Origin: Lobosporangium transversale
Taxonomy: Eukaryota; Mortierellomycota; Mortierellomycetes; Mortierellales; Mortierellaceae
Length of the DNA stretch: 64,000 bases
Reading direction: 5' to 3'
NCBI RefSeq assembly: GCF_002105155.1
Contig: NW_019029020.1
Location: 313,493 to 377,492, forward strand
Shown here in pieces: positions 1-11,390 of the stretch (positions are counted from its first letter, which is position 1; each line of letters begins with the position of its first letter). Under the pieces are notes generated by a model. It was not told where the DNA came from. It saw only the letters and a list, made by a program, of their open reading frames with translations, and searched no databases. Both the position numbers and the translations under genes were made by a program.

Positions 1-564
1 AGTTCATTGTTGCCCTGTCCGTTACTTCCCGCGGAGATCTTGAAGACAAGTTGCAATGTAAGCAGACACGTCATTCGACAACACATTACATCGGGCTCTC
101 TATTTCTGGACCAAAAGGTCATTTCTTTAATTTTGCTGCTCTAGAAGCAGCTGAACAACATCAGTGAAGTCATGTATCACTCATTATCGCCGACGTCAAA
201 GTCAAGGCGCTTGCAGTGTCACTTTGATAGACTGATGCAACAATTTTGTGTTGGTATTTCAGCTTGCTTATGTGTAATCTACTCTATTTTTGGATTAGGG
301 GCGTTCCAATTGTATGATATCGATCAGGACCAGTCTATCACATATGATGAGATGCTGAGCATTGTGGACGCCATTTACAAGATGGTTGGCACAATGGTAA
401 AGCTTCCTCCGGATGAGGATACAGCTGAAAAGCGCGTCTCGAAGATTTTTTCACTCATGGACAAGGACAGAGACGGAAGATTGACCTTTGATGAGTTCAA
501 AGAAGGTTCCATGAAGGATCCCACAATTGTACAGGCACTCAGTTTGTATGATGGTCTTGTTTAA
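1..564 (+). CDS. NCS1: Neuronal calcium sensor 1 (frequenin-like), 3' part
   Basis: EF-hand calcium sensor of the recoverin/NCS family, which in fungi acts with phosphatidylinositol 4-kinase and calcium signalling at membranes. The window opens inside the coding region in frame 2 with [18 protein letters not shown], the segment before the third EF-hand. An intron (58-298, GT-AG) splits the codon for Trp, and exon 2 (299-564) resumes with AFQLYD. EF-hand 3 ([12 protein letters not shown]) and EF-hand 4 ([13 protein letters not shown]) both keep acidic loop positions. The protein ends ALSLYDGLV, the family's conserved C-terminus, so the 3' end is certain. The N-terminal half, with the expected myristoylation signal, lies outside the window. 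The longer open frame running into exon 2 from position 172 is intron read-through. Confidence 0.93.
58..298 (+). other. Intron of NCS1 (GT-AG)
   Basis: The donor GTAAGC at 58 and the acceptor TTAG ending at 298 restore the W-A-F-Q-L-Y-D reading expected in NCS-1. At 241 nt it is longer than most introns here. Confidence 0.85.
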
Positions 565-575
565 GTTGCTATAGC

Positions 576-581
576 AATAAA
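576..581 (+). terminator. Putative polyadenylation signal of NCS1
   Basis: AATAAA begins 12 nt after the NCS1 stop codon. The transposon starts about 115 nt further on, so NCS1 keeps its own 3' end. Confidence 0.4.
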
Positions 582-695
582 TTGATTTGACTGCCCATTG
601 TCCATTGACGGCAGCACCATTCAGTCCTTTGCTTTTTTTTATGGTTATCAGAACTTAAATAAAATTCTGTTGTAAAAAATAAAAATTTTGTAGTA

Positions 696-732
696 GAGTC
701 CTCGCCAAAAAGTCATAAACTGGATATATTTT
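696..732 (+). repeat. Left terminal inverted repeat of the transposon
   Basis: It pairs with 3001-3036. The inner 22 bases are identical between the two ends; the outer part differs by one inserted base and two substitutions. It is preceded by the TA target duplication. Confidence 0.92.
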
Positions 733-969
733 ACAATACTCAATTTGAATTAAAAATTTGAAAAATAAAAATTTACGTACGAAGACAAAAATGCATATAT
801 TTTTTGAATAGAAGGAATGAATTAGATGCATGGCCACCAAACCAATTCAATCTTCGTTTTTAATTAGAAATATTAGAATTTGCGAGAAATGGGCAACATC
901 ATTCTCAATCTCATTCTCGATCTCATCCTCATTGTCAACCTACTTTATTCGCAATCTTCAGATAGTAAA

Positions 970-2931
970 ATGTCTTTCCCTTTTGATATCAATAACCTAC
1001 TCTCATACAACGATCTTGGTGGTTGGTATAGCGAAGGAAATATCGACCAAATGATTTCAGGCACACCCTTCACTCCGCCTCGAAGATCGCCACAACTGCC
1101 CACTGAAGCCGATCTCTCCCCTATTAGGTCTCCTACCGAATATCAATGGATTACTCCTCCCAGAAACGAGCCAAGGAGTTCTACCTCATTAGAGCAATTC
1201 GGTGAGCGTCCCAATACCCTCGATTTAAATCCATTCTTGTCAGACAAACAAACTGGAGAGAGAAAAAAGGCATTTACACGCAGTAAAGCGTCCGTTACTA
1301 AAGACGAATACGCGATAATAGCTCATACATATAATGCTATAATGAATGCGCCACCAGCAGTCCAAGACTGGTTTAAGAAGACAGACAACAGAGCAATGGA
1401 CCTTTCTATTCTGATGGGTGTAGGGAGAAACACTTGTGTGGCAGCAATTAAATATGCACAAACAGGCATCGTCGAAATGACAGGGCGAGGAAGAACTGGA
1501 CGCCCTAAAAAAGAAGCGGACAAGGATTTAAACTCGAAGGTGCTGAATATCATAGTTGAATCAAACAAGAGCGGGACTCCTAATTCTGCGGGTTTAATTG
1601 CAAACCAACTGAAAGAAGACTTTGAAATCGACAGATCAGCAAGATCAATCACTCGCGACCTCCGTAAAATGGGACTGTATTGGGGCAAAGGGATCCGACA
1701 GAACTTTTTGCACGACTCCAAGGAGAATATTGCCTTCCGAGCTACTTACCTGAAGCGCCGTCTTAAGAATTTAAAACTAGTAGACGGCAGTTGGGTGCCT
1801 AGGACTCCAGAGGTCTTCTTGGACGAGTCTTACTGCCACATTGACCATGCTGCAGCAAGACGTTGGGTGCAAAGTGGCGGTGGTGTCATTAACGATGCAG
1901 GAAGGAAACCAATCATGGTTATATTTGCAGCCTTCATTGTATATTATGATGAAGCTGCTAAAAAGGTTGAAGGCAAATTCGTTAATGATAGCGTGTATGT
2001 TTGGCCATCAAAGGGACCAAAGCCTCAATCAAAAAAAGGCCAAGAGCAGGAGGCTGAACTGTGGGATGACGTACCTGAGGAGATCAGGAATGCAGGGGTC
2101 GTGGCAACAGATCACGATTATCATGGAAACTTCAACGCTAGTTTGTTCGATAGTATCTTTAAGCGACTTTGTGAGAATCTCAATAAGATGGGACTTGGCC
2201 CTTGTAAAATCCATCTTGATGGCGCTTCATATCACTTTCACAAGAAAAACAGGAAACCAACCAAGAGCGACACTGTGAAAACTATCAAAGAGTGGCTCAC
2301 GGGCAAGGAGATTGTTATTCCAACAAGGGAAAATGGAAAAGCACTGAACAAAAACGAGCTTATGGAATTGGTTAACGCTCTTCCTGATGAGTCGTATTTC
2401 TCTATCAGTAAAATAGCCCAGGAGAATGGTGGACATGAAATCCTCAAGACTCCACCCTACCATTGCGAGCTACAACCTATTGAGAAGATCTGGGCAGTTG
2501 TGAAAAACATAATTGCCTCGAGAGCAATGGTGACAATGACATCCATCTTGCTGAAAAAAAGGCTACTAAGCTTGTTTTCCCAGATTCCGTGTAAAGTCTT
2601 TTACTCTGTATGGAAGAAGTCTGTGAAAATTGGCATGAGATACTATAACGAGAGGAGTCATGCACAGGAAGAAATAGTCGAAGAGGTTTATCAAGAGGTT
2701 TTTGATGAAAACGAGCCTATTGTGGACCTTAGTGACACTTTCAAAGTCGACAATAGTGAGTGGGATGCAGAACTCATTAGAGTACTAAATCAAGAGCGAG
2801 CTGAAGCTGTTACCCTAGGCCCTGAGATAGTGGATCTTACACTAGATGCTGGAAGCATGTTTAATGTGATAGAGGATAGCGAGTCTGAGGACGAGCCTCT
2901 TATCAATCGAAAACGCTCTCGTAAAAATTAA
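970..2931 (+). CDS. DDE transposase, IS630/Tc1/mariner superfamily (DD87E spacing)
   Basis: Cut-and-paste transposase of about 653 residues. The N-terminal third carries helix-turn-helix-like DNA-binding segments joined by a basic AT-hook-like stretch (GRGRTGRPKK). The catalytic core shows the first Asp in VFLDES (D285, counting from this start), the second in IHLDGASYH (D417) and the Glu in LQPIEKIW (E505). There are 87 residues between the second Asp and the Glu, far more than the 34-39 of classical Tc1/mariner families. I chose the ATG at 970 because the in-frame extension to 880 encodes a repetitive hydrophobic stretch; 880 remains possible. A C-terminal acidic tail (DSESEDEP) precedes a basic end. 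The ORF has no internal stop, so the element may be autonomous. Confidence 0.9.
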   Translation: MSFPFDINNLLSYNDLGGWYSEGNIDQMISGTPFTPPRRSPQLPTEADLSPIRSPTEYQWITPPRNEPRSSTSLEQFGERPNTLDLNPFLSDKQTGERKKAFTRSKASVTKDEYAIIAHTYNAIMNAPPAVQDWFKKTDNRAMDLSILMGVGRNTCVAAIKYAQTGIVEMTGRGRTGRPKKEADKDLNSKVLNIIVESNKSGTPNSAGLIANQLKEDFEIDRSARSITRDLRKMGLYWGKGIRQNFLHDSKENIAFRATYLKRRLKNLKLVDGSWVPRTPEVFLDESYCHIDHAAARRWVQSGGGVINDAGRKPIMVIFAAFIVYYDEAAKKVEGKFVNDSVYVWPSKGPKPQSKKGQEQEAELWDDVPEEIRNAGVVATDHDYHGNFNASLFDSIFKRLCENLNKMGLGPCKIHLDGASYHFHKKNRKPTKSDTVKTIKEWLTGKEIVIPTRENGKALNKNELMELVNALPDESYFSISKIAQENGGHEILKTPPYHCELQPIEKIWAVVKNIIASRAMVTMTSILLKKRLLSLFSQIPCKVFYSVWKKSVKIGMRYYNERSHAQEEIVEEVYQEVFDENEPIVDLSDTFKVDNSEWDAELIRVLNQERAEAVTLGPEIVDLTLDAGSMFNVIEDSESEDEPLINRKRSRKN

Positions 2932-3000
2932 AATTTTGAGTTTGTACGTATTTTTCCTGCGTCTAAAAGTGGAAGTATTCTATTCAATTTAAAAGCCTGA

Positions 3001-3036
3001 AAAATATATCCAGTTTATGACTTATTGGTGAGACTC
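3001..3036 (-). repeat. Right terminal inverted repeat of the transposon
   Basis: Reverse complement of the left end, with one indel and two mismatches in the outer 15 bases. It is followed by TA at 3037-3038. Confidence 0.92.
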
Positions 3037-3038
3037 TA

Positions 3039-4665
3039 GAAAGGATTTGGATCACGTGCTCAATATTCTTAAACGTTTATTGCTCAGCCTTCTAATTATG
3101 GTTGTTGCGTCTATTGAATCTAACCAATGCTTGTTTGTGTACGTGTTGTTTGCTTGCTGTGAACCGTGTCTATTATATCCAACAACGTTATTCTCCCTTC
3201 TTCCCCTCATCTTACGAGCTCCTACTTGGAACCCTCGATCGCAGCATCCTGTCTTATTCATCTCCTTTATTATATTTCCTATCCTCATCTTTTTTTCCCT
3301 GCTTCTTCTTCCTTCTGTCCCTCGCATCTATTCCAATTTTATCATTCTCATATCACGGACAGGTAAATGAGGGGGTGATGTTGAGTATCTTTTTTTTTTT
3401 TTTTTTTTTTTTTTGAGCTTGTTGAGTCTCTTCGATTCTATTCTTTTCATCCATCCTCTTTTTATGTCTTTTTTCTTTATTCATTTCCCACGAAGTATCA
3501 ATAAGATTATGAACTTCTTTACTTTGTATGAAGCGCTTGTTTATCCAGCATCCTCGATTCATCTGCTTTACCGGTAGCTCTGCTCTCCTTTTCATTTCTT
3601 TTGTCCTTCTAAGCGCCACCAATTTCTTGCTGCATCAGAGGTGTCATTAGACTATCTGCTTTCATTTGAAAAGAAATTCTTTTTGTCAAAATTGTATAGT
3701 CTTACCATATTTGTCTGTAAAAGAGAATTAATTTTGGGTGAAAGTCGACAACTGGCGCAGTCCAAGGGGGTTCAGGGTGCAATGACCTTTTAAAGCATGA
3801 ATATTCTTGAGAAGAGTTCTTTTTCGTTGGAGCGCATGACCGGCTAGTTTTCCCTTCTGCCCTTGCAAGCATTCATGCAAGCAAATACTATTCGTTGTTT
3901 GTCGTCATTGTGAGGGATTGCTTGATTCGGTGGACTCGCACAAATTCCTTCTTGCAGAGGGCCGTGTCTTTTTTTTCTTTTGCAGGAGCTAATGAAGCCT
4001 TTTATTATTATCAGGGGTCAGGAGTCATCCTTAGTATTATAGGTTTTAATAATCCCAGGACAGCATTCACAGGTACGTCAATATAAGTAAACTTTTCTTC
4101 TTTTTTCTTTTTCTTTTTCTTTTTTCTTTCAAATACGGCTCAGCGATGCTGTTGATGTTGCCTTGCTTCAAATCTTTTCTTGTTCTAACCGCAGTGCTCA
4201 CGAGCTAGAAGCACACTGACATATATCTGCTACTTGGCTCATTTTTTTGTTATTTCGTCCGCCTCCTAAACTCGATTTACGTACGTCTCTTGACTTCCCT
4301 CATCAACTTTTAAGACGCACTGTTAGTTGATCCCTTTCAGAAGAGGTTACATTCCGCTTACTCTTCATTAGTTTCAATACTCTATTTGGTTTATTCGTGC
4401 GTCCTATAGCACAGCCCATCTTCCATCCCGCTCACTGAACGCGCGCCTCGGATCCCTGGAGGGCCTCAGTGCTTTAATCACTAATAAAGCCGAGGCAATT
4501 TGCAAGCGGCTTTGAATTTTTAGTGTGTCTGGGATCACGCTGGTCCAGCCACATCTGAGGTTTGCTTTCCGTATCATCTGAATCCCTGACTTAAGTCTGA
4601 CACTATTGACGTGCCCAAGCGCTACTTTACATTAAAATTAAGACCCAAGAGGACCAACTGTCAAT
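3039..4665 (+). other. Spacer and probable long 5' leader of the Mei2-like gene
   Basis: No protein gene is supported. It contains pyrimidine-rich stretches (3170-3500), a 25-nt poly-T at 3390-3414, a T/C-rich tract near 4095-4130 and a CACGTG at 3053-3058. Short ORFs here are artefacts of pyrimidine-rich sequence. Pyrimidine-rich tracts of this kind often lie near fungal transcription starts, so part of this region is probably promoter and 5' UTR. Confidence 0.4.
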
Positions 4666-5590
4666 ATGTCAAACGAAAGCCAGTTTTTCGGATCCTCTAT
4701 ACTGAGATACATGATGCAAGACTTCAGCCAATATCCCCCTCGAAAATCTTCTGCTCTCAGGTTACCGCTATCCGAGGCATTTAAGCCTTCAAGCGAACCT
4801 CAGTCGCCAGCACTGGCACAGGCATTAGCCATCCCCGGCTCACCCAAGTATGGAACCAACAGCTTTTTATTCACCGTAAGTAATTTTGTATCATCACCAT
4901 TGCCGTTCACAAAGTCCTCGATTCCGCAAAGAGAGCATAGCTGACCCTGTGACCAAAATTAGGACAATGAAAAGCATAGCTGGCTGGGATACGGTCAAAG
5001 ATACAGAGCTGCTTTGAGTAAACACTACTCTGAAAGCATACATAACCAGGCCCCCGGTATCAATGATAACGGAGGGCAAGCTCGTGATAGTGACATTAAA
5101 ATGTCACTATTGGATCGAAAAGCAAAATCCCACGTACAGGTTGGCCCCCAAGCTAGGAAAAGTTATCTCGCACAGCCCTCGAGTGTTGATCTAGATCACG
5201 ATGCACAACAGAACCTATTCTTGCCTTGCCTTGCCGCTCAAAGCTTATTTTCGTCAAGAGCTTCTTTACTCGCATCTGAGTTGCTGCCGCGAGCCATAGA
5301 TGCTGGTGAGGAGAGGTCCTTAATGCCTGGCCCTTTGCTCTTCGGGCCATGCCTCCTTCCAAAGTATAGGTGCGCTCACCCTAGGTTGGTCGCTCCATCA
5401 AATGCCTTGAGCGAGCAGCTGTCTGTGCTTATCGTTAAGAAAGGTATACCTATACCAACTCGCTGGCTTCAAGTCTCAAACATTCCTCGAAGCATGCCTA
5501 TTTGGCGGGCTCGTGCTGCTTTTAAGGTGATTAGATGGCTTTGTTGATGTGAAATGGTATTTTACTATTGTACGAAAGTAGTACTAAAAC

Positions 5591-5625
<35 letters not shown>

Positions 5626-7652
5626 GCTTTCATTATTTCAGGGCTATGGGGATTTGAGAGGGATTTTTACAGCCTATTTAAATGGCGAAATGTCCCTATT
5701 TATCGAGTTCTTTGACATCAGGAATGCGGTAAAAGCTTCTAGAAACTTATATTCAAGTAAATTGTTTGACATGACAGTCAACAAAGTGCGGTTCTGCCCA
5801 AGTGCTGTATTATTTCAAGTAAGCGTAGACCTTAGCTTTCTCAGAGATTACGCTCCTGGTTGTAGCCATATGAACTAAATTAATGATTGTCGAGCTTAGG
5901 TCTCAGCGGATTACGCAAAAAACCCAAACCAAGGAGTCCTGAAAATATCACTGCAAGCGCCATTACTTAATGAGAGTGACATGCTGGTAAGCATACAGAT
6001 GAGCCTGAGTGCCTCATTGCGAAACTATCGCCTTTGCCCAACAGCCCTGTTAGGGTGCTAATAAGTCCTTATTTGGTATCAATATAGCACCTCCTCGGTT
6101 CTTATGGTGATATCCGATCGTTTCGAACTGAGTTGACCTGTTGGCCACTTGTAACATTCGTGGAGTACTATGACGCCAGAGACACCGCTACTGCAAAAGC
6201 TGGTTTGGAAGAGGCGAGCAACAATGTACGCAATAGGTTTTATGAGATATTGAGATAAGGTTCCTTTATTATAGACTATTAATATAACATAGCATACTAA
6301 TTTTATTTCCTTTCCAGAAACAAATACTATGCCATGTTCAATTTTGCGACAGGAGCATGGTGGAGCTCGTGGCACGAAGCCAGCCACAGAGCCAATCTAG
6401 AGACAGAATAGCGCCGGCAAAATCGACACTACCATTGGAGCGATCTACCGATGTATTAAGCTTGCCTTTGCCTTCTGGTGTCCGGCAAGGAATCAGTGCT
6501 AAGAGCTCAAGCTCCCCGACAAACATGGCAAATTCTGAGTTTTATCCGCAACAAAATGAATCCTCATGTCCATTTCAAGGCTTGAGCGATATTAGCCACG
6601 CGTTACCGACAGTTGCTTTGAGCGAAGTTATCAGCGATGAACTTTCAACCAAGCCATCCAATGAATGGTCAAATAAGTCACCCTCAGGACCAAATTCGAT
6701 AGTCCCGCTTCAGAACAGTCATCATGAGGTGAACCCAAGGGCTATGGGACAGCCTAAAAGCACGTTTGAGTCTGTGAATGCTGCTGGCGTAAGCAGTACA
6801 AAATCGAATATTGCCGTGGTTTCAAACAGTAAGCACTGTCAAGAGTATTTATAAGGCTTATAGCGGTTTAAAAATTGTGTAGTCTATTCATTTATTAACC
6901 CGGAGCATCAGGTTCCGACAAACGCACTACATTCATGATTCGGAACATTCCTAATAAATACACGCAGGTAAGATTATCTCTCTCTCTCCCTTTTTTTTTT
7001 TTTTTTTTTTTTTTTCGACATACACTAATGTGAGAGCAACATGCCATTTTGTTCATAGCAAATGCTTCTTGAGTGCATAAACGAAACCCATTTCGGAAAG
7101 TTCGATTTTTTATATCTGCGAATGGACTTTAAGAGCAAGTGCAATGTCGGCTATGCATTCATAAACTTTATCAACACTGAGTAAGTTGAGAAGCGCGTTG
7201 CTGTTCATTTTTGGTTTTATTCTTTGCATTAACTGTCGTGGATTCCTTTAATATATTTTGCTAGTGTCATTCCATCATTTGTGGAGCAGTATGTGGGTAA
7301 GAAGTGGTCTCGCTTTAACTCGGACAAGATTTGCAGCCTTTCATATGCAGTAATTCAAGGCAGAAAGGCTTTGATCGAAAAATTTCGGAATTCATGGTAT
7401 GAATGCGTCGAGATTTGTTTTTATTTTAGTCTGTTTTATTTAAACGTCGAGCTCATCCACCATTGCGTATCCGACAATAGTGTTATGAATGAAGAGCCAC
7501 ATTATCGCCCCAAGCTCTACTACACTAGTGGAGCAAACAGAGGCCTAGAGGAGCCGTTTCCTGAGCCAACTGCGCACAGGAATGCAGCGCACAGGCCTCT
7601 GCGGCGTCGGTCTTCAGGCTGCCGCAAAGGGGCTGCCACCTTTTTTGCGTAG
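4666..7652 (+). CDS. mei2: Mei2-like RNA-binding protein
   Basis: RNA-binding protein of the Mei2 family, which in fission yeast promotes entry into meiosis by binding RNA and blocking mRNA elimination. I read ten exons: 4666-4875, 4963-5526, 5642-5818, 5900-5986, 6088-6225, 6318-6828, 6912-6967, 7059-7180, 7265-7396 and 7481-7652, about 722 residues. Divergent RRM-like segments include WLQVSNIP followed by GYGDLRGIFTAY. The diagnostic C-terminal Mei2 RRM reads TTFMIRNIPNKYTQ, then DFLYLRMDFKSKCNVGYAFI, then KICSLSYAVIQGR. Its RNP-like motifs are complete. Intron 2 carries an A33 run and intron 7 a T25 run. The last intron (84 nt) has no stop and keeps frame if retained, but family homology (RNS then VMNEEPHYRP) favours splicing. 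The identity is secure; exact edges of exons 4-6 are less so. Confidence 0.88.
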
Positions 7653-8604
7653 CAGCCTGTGCCTGAGGCAATTGCATCGAACACCTTATTAGGGAAAAAG
7701 GTGGGAGACGCTAAAGGGGGATGGGTTGTCTACGAATTCCTTGCCCCCTTAGAATAATTAATGCTTTGCCTCGTTGCGCGATAATAAAGAGCTCGTAAGC
7801 TACAACAGAGGAGTGGAAGGATTATCTTGAGTCTTCAACGATCTTTTTATAGTGTGTGTGCTTTTTTTGCAATGAGAAGGATAAACGTGCTTTTAGATTA
7901 ATTTATTCTTCGTCACAAAGAGTTGTTGTTGGTTGTTTTTTTTTTTTTTTTTTTTTTTTTTTTTCGCTTGTGCTCAAGCCAAGCCAAAGGCAACATCGGA
8001 AGGCCCATCGCCCTCCCTCTGCCTACAGATGCTTTAGCAAGACATCTAACAGAAGGCTTCCATCCTCCGAGTTTCAGTTTGTTGACACCAAGATCGGATC
8101 ACATGGTCATCAATGGCGATCACAGTTCCTACTTGTCACATGCGCTTTTGATGATCAAAGTCACCCAGGGAAAATTTTGTGCGACGATCCAGGTTCAAAT
8201 GAATATTTGATCTCAAAGCGGATATTTTCTTCTGCGACTTCCTCACGAGCTCCTGCAATTAAGACAAGCCAATTCTCAGCACTTCTGATAACCGTAGCAA
8301 TAACCAAAAGAAAGGAAGCTATTATCATAGACGCCAAAAATGAAAAAAATGCCAAAGCCTTACATTTCACGACCTTTCAAGTCGCGCTAGACTATCAAAT
8401 GAGTTGCCATACGCAGTATCGCCTTACTGAACTAAAATGCGTATAAAAAAAGAAATACATTTAAAGATCTATAAGTTAAGAAAAAATTCCATGACTGATG
8501 ACTGATGTTTTATTTTGGTGTTCTACATCGCTAGAATTATGTAGCCTCGAAGAGGAGTCGAGATAGAAGAACGCAAGACATGTTTCTTAAAAAAAATTAG
8601 ATGA
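7653..8604. other. Convergent intergenic region, nothing recognised
   Basis: This lies between the 3' ends of the Mei2-like gene and the PHAF1 homologue. It holds a T29 run at 7936-7964. A 196-codon ORF reads through that run and encodes a poly-Phe block, so I treat it as spurious. Confidence 0.4.
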
Positions 8605-11049
<2,445 letters not shown>

Positions 11050-11390
11050 GATGGGTTTTTAGGATTATTTTTTTCAGTACAATATTGTATCTGAGGAAGA
11101 ATTTTATACAGTGAGCTTGGAGTTTGAGTTTTAGCGTTCAATGCTTTTGAGGATACTTGAGGGTCGCAGGGATTAGAGGGTGATGAACAAAGAGTGGGCC
11201 AGAATTATAAGGACGAGAATCAACAAAAGCTTCATGCCCCATCATTTCAAGTTACATGTATGCATGTGTACACCAACATTGTGTTGTGTAGGGTCACGAG
11301 AATAATAAGCACGTGTACACCTCCTTTCTCTTTTATTGAGGCAACCTGTTTTGTCGTAGGTGATTTTAAAGGGACCGGTACAAGATGGGC
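11050..11390. promoter_or_regulatory. PHAF1 upstream region / cullin-3 downstream region
   Basis: Head-to-tail spacer of 341 nt on the minus strand. A palindromic E-box CACGTG occurs at 11310-11315, about 260 nt upstream of the PHAF1 start. No gene is seen. Regulatory function is not shown. Confidence 0.3.

Larger units (their letters stand above)
696..3036 (+). mobile_element. Complete Tc1/mariner-superfamily DNA transposon, 2341 bp
   Basis: The ends are inverted repeats starting GAGTC and ending GACTC, flanked on both sides by TA (694-695 and 3037-3038), the target-site duplication typical of Tc1/mariner elements. One open transposase gene fills the interior. Intact ends, an intact ORF and an exact TA duplication suggest a recent insertion. 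It landed in the spacer between NCS1 and the Mei2-like gene and breaks no recognised coding region. The element is more AT-rich at its ends than the flanks. Confidence 0.92.

Noticed and set aside
172-298. Upstream extension of the NCS1 ORF ([11 protein letters not shown]...)
   Set aside because: It is intron sequence; splicing 57 to 299 restores the conserved NCS-1 protein.
830-1054. Small ORF overlapping the transposase start
   Set aside because: Other frame of the transposon leader, with repeated TCTCATTCTCGATC-like sequence and no domain.
7397-7480. Retained intron at the end of the Mei2-like gene
   Set aside because: It is open and in frame, but removing it gives the conserved join after FRNS; kept as a possible variant only.
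7856-8446. 196-codon ORF containing a poly-Phe block
   Set aside because: It arises by reading through T29; no domain and no plausible composition.
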